The notes: generated by a model from the letters alone, not told the origin. Shown: positions 26,381 through 36,560, counted from the first letter of the stretch. The stretch is 64,000 bases of DNA from Saccharicrinis sp963666825 (GCA_963666825.2 OY763044.2:2170001-2234000), one strand, 5' to 3'. Numbers and translations: made by a program.

Positions 26381-27343
26381 ATGCAAAAGTCAAATTCTCA
26401 AAAAATAAAGCTTGGAATAATGATACTTCTTGGTGTTGTATTATTTACCGTTGGCGTTTATTTAATAGGTAATAACCAAAGTTTTTTCACCAAAACCTAT
26501 AGGATTAGTTCTGTTTTTAAAAATGTAAAAGGACTGCGCATTGGTAATAATGTCAGGTACCTGGGAATTAATGCCGGAAATGTTGAAAACATTGAAATAA
26601 TTACTGATACAGCAATCAGAATTACTATGAAGATGGATGTTAAAACAAAGTTATTTATTAAAAAAAATGCTGTTGCTAAAATAAGTTCTGATGGATTGGT
26701 TGGTGATATGATTGTTAATATTGAACCGGGCTTAGGATTTAGTGAATCCATTAACGACCATGATGAAATTGAAGCTTTTGATCCAATAGCTACCGATGAA
26801 ATGCTAAGCACCCTAAGCGAAACAAATGAAAATGCAGCCCTTTTAACTGCGGGGATATTACAAATTACAACTTCAATTAATGAAGGCAAAGGTACGTTGG
26901 GTATGTTGGTTAATGATAAAACCGTAGCTCAGGATATTAGACAAATAATAAAAAACATCAAAGAAACTACATATAGATCATCCAGACTTATGAAAAATCT
27001 GGAGGATGCTTCTACTATGATTAATAATGATAGTAACTTGATTGGAGTTATGCTTTATGATACATTGGCAGCAGCCAATATTCGCAGACTAATTAATGAT
27101 CTTAATACTTCGGGTAAAGAAATAAAAGGCATGTCTGAATCTTTAAATGATTTAATAACCAATATTGCCAAAGGTGAAAATAGTTTAGTTAATACAATTG
27201 CTAATGATTCCACATTAAAGAATGATTTAAAAGAAACATTGGAAAACATCAATTCAGGAAGTCAAAAGTTCGATGAGAATATGGAAGCGCTTAAACATCA
27301 TTTTTTGTTTAAAAAGTATTTTAAGGATATAAACGATAAATAA
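26381..27343 (+). CDS. mlaD: MlaD-type MCE-domain lipid-binding protein
   Basis: 320 residues. One N-terminal membrane anchor (13-29) is followed by one MCE domain (about 38-118, starting YRISSVFKNVKGLRIGNNVRY) and a long helical, coiled-coil-like C-terminus with repeated heptads. It forms the periplasmic lipid-transfer ring of the MlaEF complex. The long helical tail resembles MCE proteins that build tubes or needles rather than the short E. coli MlaD. Confidence 0.9.
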   Translation: MQKSNSQKIKLGIMILLGVVLFTVGVYLIGNNQSFFTKTYRISSVFKNVKGLRIGNNVRYLGINAGNVENIEIITDTAIRITMKMDVKTKLFIKKNAVAKISSDGLVGDMIVNIEPGLGFSESINDHDEIEAFDPIATDEMLSTLSETNENAALLTAGILQITTSINEGKGTLGMLVNDKTVAQDIRQIIKNIKETTYRSSRLMKNLEDASTMINNDSNLIGVMLYDTLAAANIRRLINDLNTSGKEIKGMSESLNDLITNIAKGENSLVNTIANDSTLKNDLKETLENINSGSQKFDENMEALKHHFLFKKYFKDINDK

Positions 27344-27424
27344 ACTTATTGTTTTCTCTTTAATATTACACTCAATTCGACAATAATTACATCACAAAAG
27401 AGAAACTGTTTAAAGACAAACGCT

Positions 27425-28132
27425 TTGACAACACATAATAGAGGTAAGCAAACAAGTGATGATAAATGGTTTTCTCCAAAATGGTATCCAGTATTTACTG
27501 AGGCTGCAAATGATTTATGTTTTCTATTAACCAGAGGCTATGCAGAAAAATCAGCATTACAAATAATTGGAAATCATTATAAACTACAGAAACGACAAAG
27601 ACTGGCCATTTTAAGAATAAGCTGTAGTGACCAAAGTAAAATAATTCGCAATAAATCAAGATGTTATAAAAATGATTTAAAAGGGAAAATTATAGAGATA
27701 GATGGATTTAACCTACTTATATTATTAGAGAGTATACTTTCCGGAGCATATATTTTTAAAGGCAGAGATGATTTATATCGAGATATATCAAGTGTACATG
27801 GATCGTATAAACGAGTCGTTAAAACAGAGGAAGCTCTACTTTTAACAGGAAATGTATTAAAGGATTTAAACGTAAAATCTGTTATTTGGTATCTTGATCA
27901 ACCTGTTTCCAATAGTGGAAGATTAAAAACCAAATTATTGAAACTTAGTCAGGATAATAACTTTAACTGGCAAGTAAACTTAGTTTTTAATCCGGATAAA
28001 GTATTGGCTAAAAGTAGAAATGTTATTATTTCTTCAGATGGATGGATACTGGACCACGTTTACAATTGGTTTAATTTAGGTAGTTACCTTATCGAACAAA
28101 AAAACATTAATGCAGATTTAATTACAGTATAA
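27425..28132 (+). CDS. DUF434 protein, TTG start
   Basis: 235 residues. The N-terminal DUF434 part (about 10-80) has RGYAEKSALQIIGNHYKLQKRQR. The C-terminal part has IIEIDGFNLLILLESILSG, an Asp-containing strand IWYLDQPVSNSGRLK and ISSDGWILD, reminiscent of a PIN/NYN-like fold. The frame has no ATG anywhere, upstream or internal, so a TTG at 27425 is the likely start. It follows mlaD by 81 bp on the same strand. Conserved in archaea and bacteria, function unknown; the spacing of acidic residues makes a nuclease-like role possible. Confidence 0.7.
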   Translation: MTTHNRGKQTSDDKWFSPKWYPVFTEAANDLCFLLTRGYAEKSALQIIGNHYKLQKRQRLAILRISCSDQSKIIRNKSRCYKNDLKGKIIEIDGFNLLILLESILSGAYIFKGRDDLYRDISSVHGSYKRVVKTEEALLLTGNVLKDLNVKSVIWYLDQPVSNSGRLKTKLLKLSQDNNFNWQVNLVFNPDKVLAKSRNVIISSDGWILDHVYNWFNLGSYLIEQKNINADLITV

Positions 28133-28160
28133 ATTAAATATCCATTTCTTTAGTAGAAAT

Positions 28161-28186
28161 AAAAAGCCCTGTATAAAATACAGAGC
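28161..28186 (-). terminator. Terminator of the GH3 gene
   Basis: CTGTAT (28169-28174), AAA, ATACAG (28178-28183), extended by a GC pair on each side past a mismatch. On the minus strand it is followed by TTTTTATTT. It lies between the convergent DUF434 and GH3 genes. Confidence 0.7.
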
Positions 28187-28215
28187 CTGAAAATTAAATC
28201 TAAACTTAGAGAAAA

Positions 28216-30588
28216 TTAATTATTCGTTAAGACATCATCCATATTTACATGTAAATCAAATGTATTATGAACTTTTTCTGTGGTAATATTATTAGCTAAC
28301 GAAAAATCTTTTTTCATTTTAATATCTAAACACGAGGCTCCTATTTTAACAGTGTAAGTTCCTTTTTCTGCAATCCATGCACTTTGATCATCAATAAACG
28401 AAGCTAAATTTGAAGCCTTTAGTGTAAACTTTAAAGTTTGTGACTTACCTGGAGCTAATTCTTTAGTCTTAGCAAATGCTTTCAATTCTTCTGAAGGTTT
28501 ATCTACTAATTGTGATGGTGCAGAAATATATAATTGAGCCACTTCTTTTCCGGCAACTTTTCCTGTATTAGTTACTGTAACAGATACCTCTATTTCATCT
28601 TTAAAATTTGTTGAGCTCAATTTTAAATCGGTATATTCAAAAGTGGTATAAGAATGTCCATAACCAAACTCATATGATGGCTTAATATCAAATGTATTGA
28701 AATAACGGTAACCAACATATATACCTTCCTTATAAAAAACTTCTTTAGGATCGTGTTTTGGAACTCCCATCCAGTTGGCTGCAGAAGCATGATGATTATA
28801 ATCAACAGGGAATGTCATAGTCAATTTCCCTGAAGGATTAGCCTTACCAGAAAGTACATCGGCAACAGAATTACCACCTTCCTGTCCTGGTTGCCATGCC
28901 AATAAAATAGCATCTACTTTATCCTTCCAACTGTCTGTTTCAATAACACCTCCAATATTTAAAATAACAATAACTTTTTTATTCAATGCATGAAAAGCAT
29001 CAGCCACAGAATTAATCATTTTAACTTCATCCTGACCTAAATAAAAATCATTATCAATTTTTCTATCATGTTGTTCACCGGCATTTCTACCAATTGTAAT
29101 AATAGCGACATCTGAGGTTTGAGCTTTTTTAGTTACAAATTCTTTGCTTAACGGCATCTCTGATAGACGTTGCACATCCGATAACAAACCTCCGTGTTCT
29201 GCACGACGCTTCATTTCTTTAGCTTCAGCATCTTTCACATAAGGCTCGTACATTCCTTGAAGTTCTTTATCAATTTTATATCCGGCATTATTCAAACCTT
29301 CAATTAATGAAATGCTGTATGCTTCATTTACATCTCCACTACCTGTTCCACCTGAAATAAAACTATATGATGTACCTCCAAATACAGCAATAGTGCCATT
29401 AGTGTTAGAATATGGTAATACATTTTGATCATTTTTCAATAAAACCATTCCTTCTGTTGCAGCACTTCTGGTTACCTGGGCATGAGCTTTTAAATCAGGT
29501 TTATTACTATACTTATATTTTTTAACAGTTGGAGTTAATGAGATATACTCTAAGATGCGTCTCAAACTAGCATTCAAGGCTTCCTCATCCACTACACCAT
29601 CCTTTATAGCTTTAATAAGCTTTTCTTTTTGCTCTAAAGTTCCTGGCATCATTAAATCATTTCCTGACTCAACCTGAGCAACAACATCAGATACTTTGGA
29701 CTTATCCATAATGGAATTAAACCCAGGATATCCAGCAAACCAGTCAGTCATTACAATTCCTTTGTACCCCCATTCCTCTCTTAATATTTTGGTTAACAAA
29801 TCGTGACTGGCAGAAGCATAATACCCATTAATTTTATTATAGGCAGTCATTATTGTCCATGGCTGAGCTTCTTTAACTGCAATTTCAAATCCTTTTAGGT
29901 AGATTTCACGCATTGCTCTTTCTGGAATATGTGCATTTACAGATAAACGATTTGTTTCCTGATTGTTTGCCACAAAGTGCTTAAGAGAGGTTCCTACATC
30001 ATAAGTCTGAACTCCTTTAATATAAGAAGCTGCAATTTTACCTGATAAAAGTGGATCTTCAGAAAAATATTCGAAATTTCTACCATTTAAAGGGTTTCTG
30101 TGAATATTAGCAGCCGGGGCTAGCAAGACATCAACTCCATATTCTTTAACTTCCTCTCCCATTGCTTCACCTACAGTTTGAATTAATTCTGTATTCCATG
30201 TTGAAGCCAAAGCAGTACCTACAGGAAAAGCTGTTGCATAATATGTATTTGGATCATTTTTACGTTTTGGTTGTATACGTAATCCGGCAGGACCATCTGC
30301 AAAAACTGTTTCCGGAATTCCTAGTCTTGGAATAGCTGCATTTCCACCTGCTGCTCCTAATACTCGTACATTGGGTTCACCCTCTAATGGAACCAAACCT
30401 GCGTAACCAGGCATACCCGGTCCGATTATTAATTCGGCTTTTTCTTCCGGCGTCATTGCCTCAATCAATTCATCTATTGAAGCTTTACCAAATTGAGGTG
30501 CATTTTGAGCAGTATTTATCTGCAAACAGCCAGCTATCACAAACGATAAAAGACTTATTTTTTTTAATCCTGATTTAAATTTAGTCAT
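28216..30588 (-). CDS. Glycoside hydrolase family 3 (beta-glucosidase-like)
   Basis: About 790 residues from ATG 30588, selected because it opens the signal peptide (MTKFKSGLKKISLLSFVIAG). In-frame ATGs up to 30705 would add a non-signal leader. A lipobox-like IAGC may make it a lipoprotein. GH3 domain 1 has the substrate-contact motif LKHFVANNQE and the nucleophile Asp282 in GIVMTDWFAG. Domain 2 has NIGGVIETDSW and WQPGQEGG. The C-terminus is a fibronectin-III-like domain (TNTGKVAGKEVAQLYIS). Divergent from a NUDIX-type regulator with candidate operators between them, so probably induced by a specific oligosaccharide. Sugar specificity unknown. Confidence 0.92.
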   Translation of the reverse strand: MTKFKSGLKKISLLSFVIAGCLQINTAQNAPQFGKASIDELIEAMTPEEKAELIIGPGMPGYAGLVPLEGEPNVRVLGAAGGNAAIPRLGIPETVFADGPAGLRIQPKRKNDPNTYYATAFPVGTALASTWNTELIQTVGEAMGEEVKEYGVDVLLAPAANIHRNPLNGRNFEYFSEDPLLSGKIAASYIKGVQTYDVGTSLKHFVANNQETNRLSVNAHIPERAMREIYLKGFEIAVKEAQPWTIMTAYNKINGYYASASHDLLTKILREEWGYKGIVMTDWFAGYPGFNSIMDKSKVSDVVAQVESGNDLMMPGTLEQKEKLIKAIKDGVVDEEALNASLRRILEYISLTPTVKKYKYSNKPDLKAHAQVTRSAATEGMVLLKNDQNVLPYSNTNGTIAVFGGTSYSFISGGTGSGDVNEAYSISLIEGLNNAGYKIDKELQGMYEPYVKDAEAKEMKRRAEHGGLLSDVQRLSEMPLSKEFVTKKAQTSDVAIITIGRNAGEQHDRKIDNDFYLGQDEVKMINSVADAFHALNKKVIVILNIGGVIETDSWKDKVDAILLAWQPGQEGGNSVADVLSGKANPSGKLTMTFPVDYNHHASAANWMGVPKHDPKEVFYKEGIYVGYRYFNTFDIKPSYEFGYGHSYTTFEYTDLKLSSTNFKDEIEVSVTVTNTGKVAGKEVAQLYISAPSQLVDKPSEELKAFAKTKELAPGKSQTLKFTLKASNLASFIDDQSAWIAEKGTYTVKIGASCLDIKMKKDFSLANNITTEKVHNTFDLHVNMDDVLTNN

Positions 30589-30779
30589 TGCTTTTAAGTA
30601 TAAATAGTGTTTTGTATTTTCTTCTGGATTATTATCCTTCATTAATAACTTTAACCGTAATGAGTTGTTAAATCTTGTAAATAACAACATTATATTTAAC
30701 CTCATCTATCAATACTTAAGCATTATATTAAAAACAAAATAAATTTGTTTAAACCTGTAATACAAAGTATTTACACATT

Positions 30780-30897
30780 GCTTAAATATGAAGCAATATT
30801 ACAAAATACCACCTTTGCTTCAAAATGAATCATTGATTATTTTTAATATATTTTAAACAATAACTTCGTTTCATTAACAAATGCTTACTTTTGAAGC
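30780..30897. promoter_or_regulatory. Three GCTT-N7-AAGC-type operator candidates
   Basis: GCTTAAATATGAAGC (30780-30794), GCTTCAAAATGAATC (30817-30831, one arm degenerate) and GCTTACTTTTGAAGC (30883-30897). All have a 7-base spacer ending in TG. They lie in the 370-bp gap between the GH3 gene and the divergent NUDIX regulator and fit a dimer-binding site repeated three times. No other feature seen in 30706-31075. Confidence 0.5.
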
Positions 30898-31075
30898 GTT
30901 AATAATCCATAATGCATATCATAGTTGTTGGCCCTATTTTTTTAGTTTACTTTGGTAAATATTTTAAGTGCATTTTGTAATGCTTAAATTGAATATTAAA
31001 ATCATATAAAGAACATCAGATTAACTTACTTTATATATCTGAAAACATAGATATTAGGAAAGAAATTATAAGAAT

Positions 31076-31828
31076 ATGAAACCTACATTAAATCAAATTC
31101 TAATAGATGTATCTCCTCTATTTCAAAAAGAATATCTGCCCAGTATATCTGTAGACTGTGTTGTCTTTGGATTTCATGATGGCGATTTAAAAATCCTGTT
31201 GGCTAAACTAATCCACTCAAAAACATGGAGTTTACCAGGAGGATATATTAAAAAAGAAGAAGACTTAGAGAATGGCGCAAATCGTATTCTGGAGGAACGT
31301 ACAGGGGCAAAAAATATATATCTTAATCAATTTAAAACCTTTGGAAAAGTAAACAGATCAGAAGAATATTTTGCTGATTACCATGATGATTTATGGCATA
31401 AACAACGTTTTATTTCTATTGGCTTTTATGCACTTACTGACTATTCATTAGTACAACCCGAAATAGATCAGCTATCTGATGCATGTGAATGGAAAGACAT
31501 TAATGATCTACCTGAATTAATGATGGATCACCAGCATATTTTAGATGAAGCTTTATTACAATTAAGACGAGATTTAAACTACAAACCAATAGGTTTAAAT
31601 TTACTTCCTGAAAAATTTACAATGCCGGAACTTCAAAAACTTTATGAAGTAATTCTAGGCAAAGAGTTGAATCGTGGAAATTTTTTCCGAAAAATGAAAC
31701 GCTATGATATTCTTACCAAACTAAACGAAACACGAAAAGGTGGTGCTCACAAGGCTCCTGACTTATACTCCTTTAACATGGAAACATATAATAAAGCCTT
31801 AGAAAATGGATTGCAGGAAGGTTGGTAA
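31076..31828 (+). CDS. NUDIX-domain transcriptional regulator (NrtR/AraR-like)
   Basis: 250 residues. A NUDIX domain (about 20-155) with a degenerate Nudix box: GGYIKKEEDLENGANRILEE carries Arg but lacks one of the catalytic glutamates, as in ligand-sensing regulators. A C-terminal winged helix (about 170-250) has FTMPELQKLYEVILGKELNR and NFFRKMKR, the standard C-terminal HTH of NrtR-like proteins. In Bacteroides a member controls arabinose use. Divergent orientation to GH3, with repeated GCTT-N7-AAGC sites, suggests control of that gene. Confidence 0.85.
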   Translation: MKPTLNQILIDVSPLFQKEYLPSISVDCVVFGFHDGDLKILLAKLIHSKTWSLPGGYIKKEEDLENGANRILEERTGAKNIYLNQFKTFGKVNRSEEYFADYHDDLWHKQRFISIGFYALTDYSLVQPEIDQLSDACEWKDINDLPELMMDHQHILDEALLQLRRDLNYKPIGLNLLPEKFTMPELQKLYEVILGKELNRGNFFRKMKRYDILTKLNETRKGGAHKAPDLYSFNMETYNKALENGLQEGW

Positions 31829-31842
31829 TGTTGTTTAATAAA

Positions 31843-32589
31843 TTATTGCTTTTTTGAAATATCAAGAATTTGCGACTCCATGCGCTTAAAATGCGAACCT
31901 TTCCAAAAAACTTTATTGCAGTTTTCACAATAGTAAAACTCTTTATAACGAGTTACAATATCTTTACTTGTTATATCTGTTACCTGATATGGAGTTTTAC
32001 TTATTAAAAACGAATTGCATGTCATACAGCGGGTAAAAGGTTTAAACTGACTAACCAGATCAAATTTATATACAACTTCTGTCAACTGCTCATGTTTATC
32101 AATTGCTCTTATGTAGTATCCATGAGTAACTCGTCTTGAATTCAATAGTCTTTTATCACGGGTAAGAATAATTCTATGGTCCTTAAGAGAGATATTAATA
32201 ATTTCCTCATCCCCAAAATCATTCCTGTACAAGGTATCAAATCCAAGCATTCTTAAATATTTTGTCAGTTTTCCTAAATGTGCATCTGCAATGAATTTTG
32301 TTTTTCGCAAAGGTTCTTTTTGTGTCTTTTTCAAACTACTGATATCAAAGCTTTCGAAAACAGGATAAACTGAAATATAATCACCTGATGATAGCTTATA
32401 TGAAAGTTCAACAGGATTACTATTTACCAATATTAAATCAACTTCAGACAAGGGAATACCAATAGATGCGATTGCTTCAGAAACCACAACAGGTGTTTTT
32501 ATGCTAAAGAAAAACGATTTGTATTTTTGATTTTCCGGTAAAAAATCATTTAGCTCTGCATAACACTTAAAGACAACTTCAATATTCAT
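31843..32589 (-). CDS. Mut7-C ribonuclease-like protein with ubiquitin-like N-terminus
   Basis: 248 residues from ATG 32589 (preferred to 32622 because the ubiquitin-like fold begins MNIEVVFKCYAEL). Domains: a ubiquitin/ThiS-like domain (1-85), then Mut7-C, a PIN-related RNase fold, with Asp in FIADAHLGKLTKYLRMLG and the pair in ILTRDKRLL, then a C-terminal zinc ribbon (CMTC and CENC). The family is widespread and thought to cut RNA, but no bacterial substrate is established to my knowledge. It is convergent with the NUDIX regulator, 14 bp between stop codons. Confidence 0.85.
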   Translation of the reverse strand: MNIEVVFKCYAELNDFLPENQKYKSFFFSIKTPVVVSEAIASIGIPLSEVDLILVNSNPVELSYKLSSGDYISVYPVFESFDISSLKKTQKEPLRKTKFIADAHLGKLTKYLRMLGFDTLYRNDFGDEEIINISLKDHRIILTRDKRLLNSRRVTHGYYIRAIDKHEQLTEVVYKFDLVSQFKPFTRCMTCNSFLISKTPYQVTDITSKDIVTRYKEFYYCENCNKVFWKGSHFKRMESQILDISKKQ

Positions 32590-32725
32590 TCTACTACTAT
32601 GTATTTCTGAATTCCTTATCATTGCTTTGTAATTTCATGATAAGATAAAGTTAAGAAGTATAATAGTTAAAGGGTAATTTTATGCTTAACGAATAGCAAT
32701 CATTATTTAGTAACATTTGTAATAA

Positions 32726-33856
32726 CTAAAATGAAGCTTGTAAACGAAGCAACGAAACCAGATTGTTAGATGATTCTTTTTGCGCTCCAGTGTTGAAGAT
32801 ATATTGAACTGACGGTTGTAATGCGAAATACTTTAATAAGTCGATACCATAAAACAGTTCAACAACTGCTTCAGACTTTTTATATTCAGGATAAATCTCT
32901 CTGTATTGTTTCGAAATAAAAGCTTGTGCATAAGCCAAACCTAACCGATCATTTTTAATCCAATTTACCAGCGAATGTTTTACTGCACCAATACCAATAA
33001 AATAAGGAACTATATTTCTATCCTCAGGAGAAACTCCTCCTTTAATAAAGCAGTCAACATCAGACTTGTAAGTCTTATCCTGAATCATTTTATATTGCAT
33101 CAAAAAATAGGCTCCATAATTACAATTGAATTTAGAAGTAATGTCGTTATAATTTTCAACGTCGGATGAATGAAGGTACAATCCGGTCTTTAGAATTGCC
33201 AGATTTTGTGTATCTATATTTTTTGTAAGTTCTGTAATGGCAAATATTCCATCTCCCTTAATATAAGACGGATGAAGATTATTTTTATTACTCTCAAAGG
33301 TACCCGGATTTCCATCATAAAGACCAATCTTCATTTCATATTTATCTTGTTTATAAGTATAAACAGCACCTAAAGATGTCAATGGAAAAATGGAACAACT
33401 CTGATTACATGATAAAGTTGGCATAATACCAAAGGAACTATTCACAAAATTTAATGCCGGATCTACAAATAAAAAATGAGCATTTAAATCATTTTGCCCA
33501 ATTAATAGTGAATGACCATTAACAGAACTTTCAACATAAGCTTCGAACAATCCGGTATATTGACCAGCTTCTATATTTGAAAACACTTGTAAATCATGAA
33601 GTACATCTTCAGATGGTGTATCTCCATGTGTATGAATAATATTAAAATGTATTGAACTATTATTTAATATTGATTTGAAAGGATTAATACAAATACCTAA
33701 CTGTTCATAAGCCAGAAAAAAGTATTGTTGCTGTTCTGATTTTAAATGTATCCCATCAGCAATTATATTTAATTCCAATTCAATCCATTCTTTCTTTTGC
33801 GCATCCAACTGATCCGATATAATACAAATCAGAAGAAATATCTTAATCCATTTCAT
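32726..33856 (-). CDS. OprB-family carbohydrate porin
   Basis: About 376 residues from ATG 33856, which starts the signal peptide (MKWIKIFLLICIISDQLDAQ). The rest is amphipathic beta-strand sequence with the OprB-type core SLLIGQNDLNAHFLFVDPAL and EMKIGLYDGNPGT, and an aromatic C-terminal residue expected of outer-membrane barrels. Likely a sugar-selective outer-membrane channel. It is unlinked to other sugar genes here, so its substrate is unknown. Confidence 0.75.
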   Translation of the reverse strand: MKWIKIFLLICIISDQLDAQKKEWIELELNIIADGIHLKSEQQQYFFLAYEQLGICINPFKSILNNSSIHFNIIHTHGDTPSEDVLHDLQVFSNIEAGQYTGLFEAYVESSVNGHSLLIGQNDLNAHFLFVDPALNFVNSSFGIMPTLSCNQSCSIFPLTSLGAVYTYKQDKYEMKIGLYDGNPGTFESNKNNLHPSYIKGDGIFAITELTKNIDTQNLAILKTGLYLHSSDVENYNDITSKFNCNYGAYFLMQYKMIQDKTYKSDVDCFIKGGVSPEDRNIVPYFIGIGAVKHSLVNWIKNDRLGLAYAQAFISKQYREIYPEYKKSEAVVELFYGIDLLKYFALQPSVQYIFNTGAQKESSNNLVSLLRLQASF

Positions 33857-34070
33857 TATAAGTTTATTCAAACAAAAGATTTTATAAAAAACTATCAAGG
33901 TTAATCGTTCATAACGAAGCTATTAACATAAATTCTTTGGTTTCAAAGATCTTTATTCTATACAAATCTAATTAAATGCACTCCCCAATTACCCAAAGGC
34001 AAAAGGGAAGTACAAGGTCTATTTAAAGGTATGGTAACCGTAAATAATTATTAATTCCTACACTTTTTTC

Positions 34071-35786
34071 CTACATTGGCTCGTATCCTGAAATATCAGA
34101 ATCAAATCCACCATAATCCATCATCGACATTTCTGGTTTTCTGATATCTCCATTGCCATTAATTTTATTATTACCAACTTTATTTTTAGAAGGATCAGTA
34201 TTATATGCATTTCTCTTTCTGGAAATTGTTCCATAGTTTTTTTCAATGGTGAAAAATTGCGTAACCTCTTCCAAATCTACAGATTGAGCAGCCAACTCCT
34301 CTGAGCTTCCGGCCATTTCCTCTGATGCTGACGCATTTTGTTGGGTCACCATACTTAATTGTTGTATAGCTGTATTCACCTGTTCAACGCCTACTTCCTG
34401 TTCTTTGCTTGCTGAGGCAATTTCTTCTACTAATCGGGATGTCTCCTGAATATCTGGAACAATAGATTTTAATAAACGATTAGACTCCTCAGTCTTATTT
34501 AATCCGTTTCGTGCTAAATCAACTATTTCATTGGCAGCCATCTGACTTCTTTCAGCCAATTTTCTTACTTCTGCAGCTACAACAGCAAAACCTCTTCCCT
34601 GATCTCCAGCTCTCGCAGCTTCTACAGCTGCATTAATAGCTAACAGATCCGTTTTTTCAGCAATCTCTACAACTACATTAATTTTAGAATAAATATCTCG
34701 TACCGCTTTCATGCTATCTTCTGAGGCAAATGAAACCTGCTCAACAGAGTTTGATGATTTCACTGAAATATTCATAGTTTTAATTGCATTCTCCGTGTTT
34801 TGCATAATGTTCGAAGCCATTTCCTCCATTGAAGATGATACTTCTTCAGCTGCTGCTGCTTGCTCACTTACTCCACTTGATATTTGTTGAGCGCCAGAAC
34901 TCAACTGCTGACTTGCGCCTGATATATTTGAAGCACCATTTAAGATAGATCCTACGATACGTTTTAAATTGGTTGTCATTTGATTTAAGTAATCTGCAAG
35001 CTGACCAACTTCATCTTTTTGATGTATATCAATGGTAGCCATTAAATTTCCATTAGAAATCATATTGGTTAATTCTACAGCTTTTTTAATCGGTCTTGTA
35101 ATAGATAAAACAATAATAACGGAAAAGAAGACTGAAAGAATAATTCCAACAATGATCAGTATAACTAATTCACTAATTGCCCTATCTATTCTATCTTTTG
35201 ATACCTGTTCTGAATCAGCAGCAACTGTATCAATTATTTTTTCCATATCATCTAAGATTGATGCAACATCTTCTATTGCTAAATCAATGCTTTTATCTAA
35301 GTTTCCCAACTCCAATTGTTTGACACTATCATTGGCTGTGTTTTCAACTAAATCAATCAGCTTAGTAAAAAGAGGAATAATTGTATTGTTGTGTTTACTT
35401 TCCAATTCCATAGACAAATGAAGTATCTCTTGTTTATCATCATAATGGATGTCTCCCCAACTTTTATCATCCGCAACCTTCATAATATTATCCATATGCT
35501 TATCATAAGCAGAGACTTGTTCATTATGTACACTAATCCACGCTGACTTTTCATAGTCAGAATCTGCAGATAATAGTTCCATTACAATTTGCTGTTCTTT
35601 AATGATTACAGCTTTGGCTTCCATGATATTATCAGATAATTCACTACTATAAGTAACGTTATCTGAGTTATAGCTGATTGCATCTAAAACATTTTTTTGA
35701 GTAATGCCAAGTATAATTAGCATTAACGTAAGTAAACCAAACCCTATAGCCAACTTTGTTCTTATCTTAAGATCTTTAAATGTCAT
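34071..35786 (-). CDS. Methyl-accepting chemotaxis protein
   Basis: 571 residues. Membrane segments near 12-30 and 210-232 frame a helical-bundle sensor domain (4HB type). A HAMP domain (about 233-285) leads into a signalling domain whose hairpin tip includes EKTDLLAINAAVEAARAGDQ (about 378-397) and FAVVAAEVRKLAERS. Poly-Gln/Ser methylation helices are visible (SGAQQISSGVSEQAAAAEEV). It lies 236 bp from cheW on the same strand. No cheA or flagellar genes are in the window; gliding-type or second-messenger use is possible. Confidence 0.93.
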   Translation of the reverse strand: MTFKDLKIRTKLAIGFGLLTLMLIILGITQKNVLDAISYNSDNVTYSSELSDNIMEAKAVIIKEQQIVMELLSADSDYEKSAWISVHNEQVSAYDKHMDNIMKVADDKSWGDIHYDDKQEILHLSMELESKHNNTIIPLFTKLIDLVENTANDSVKQLELGNLDKSIDLAIEDVASILDDMEKIIDTVAADSEQVSKDRIDRAISELVILIIVGIILSVFFSVIIVLSITRPIKKAVELTNMISNGNLMATIDIHQKDEVGQLADYLNQMTTNLKRIVGSILNGASNISGASQQLSSGAQQISSGVSEQAAAAEEVSSSMEEMASNIMQNTENAIKTMNISVKSSNSVEQVSFASEDSMKAVRDIYSKINVVVEIAEKTDLLAINAAVEAARAGDQGRGFAVVAAEVRKLAERSQMAANEIVDLARNGLNKTEESNRLLKSIVPDIQETSRLVEEIASASKEQEVGVEQVNTAIQQLSMVTQQNASASEEMAGSSEELAAQSVDLEEVTQFFTIEKNYGTISRKRNAYNTDPSKNKVGNNKINGNGDIRKPEMSMMDYGGFDSDISGYEPM

Positions 35787-36022
35787 CTGTTCAAATTTTA
35801 TTTATAATGATCAAATAAAACAAGTCGAATATGATATTACTCCTTAATAAGAAGTAAATCTCATTACTCATTTTATATGATAATATATTATTACTAAATA
35901 CCATATAGAACTCTGCTATATACTATGAATTATTACAGGGTTCCATACGACCTAAAATCAGTTCTTAAATTAACTCTCTAGATTAATATTCTTTTTGGGG
36001 GGAATGATCTATGTTGTTCTTA

Positions 36023-36514
36023 TTATGAGACTAATTCCTGTTCCTTAAGTGATATTATTTCTTCATTAACTATTGCAGCCTCCATATTAATTAACATCAC
36101 AAATTGATTATCCCTATGAATAACACCATTGATAAATTCAGAATTATAGCCTTTTCCAACCTCTGGTACACTTTTTATTTCTGATTCCGATATTTCAATA
36201 ACATCAACTACCTTATCTGACATCGCTCCAATAATATGAGGCTCATTGTTAATAATGAGTTTTAGGATAATGACTACAAACTTTTCATCATTTTTGTAGT
36301 TATCAAGATCAAACTTGATACGAGTATTAACAACAGGAACTACGTCTCCTCTAAAGTTTACAACTCCAGATATAGAACTGGGAGCTTTTGGTAAGTGTGT
36401 AATTTTATTTTCTTCACCTGTTTCTATTATCTCAAGAACTTTATGTACACTAATTGCAAATAATTCTTGTTGTAATCGAAACAGAAGAAACGACTCTGGT
36501 TTCAAATGGTCCAT
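36023..36514 (-). CDS. cheW: CheW-like chemotaxis adaptor
   Basis: 163 residues forming one CheW domain: LLFRLQQELFAISVHKVLEI at the start, then HLPKAPSSISGVVNFRGDVVPVVN and EFINGVIHRDNQFVMLIN. It couples receptors to a CheA kinase. Located directly upstream of the chemoreceptor gene on the same strand, with a perfect -7 box 39 bp ahead of its start. The matching CheA is not in this window. Confidence 0.92.
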   Translation of the reverse strand: MDHLKPESFLLFRLQQELFAISVHKVLEIIETGEENKITHLPKAPSSISGVVNFRGDVVPVVNTRIKFDLDNYKNDEKFVVIILKLIINNEPHIIGAMSDKVVDVIEISESEIKSVPEVGKGYNSEFINGVIHRDNQFVMLINMEAAIVNEEIISLKEQELVS

Positions 36515-36552
36515 TGAATATGATTTTAATAGTTACGGTATGTTTTATAACG

Positions 36553-36560
36553 CAAATATA
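36553..36560 (-). promoter_or_regulatory. Candidate cheW promoter -7 box
   Basis: TATATTTG on the minus strand matches the Bacteroidota consensus TAnnTTTG exactly; -33 box unclear. The rest of the 406-bp gap 36515-36920 holds the M16 terminator and AT-rich sequence. Confidence 0.45.

Noticed and set aside
31076..31828. NUDIX protein as an active hydrolase
   Set aside because: The Nudix box lacks conserved glutamates and a C-terminal winged helix is present, so a regulator is more likely.
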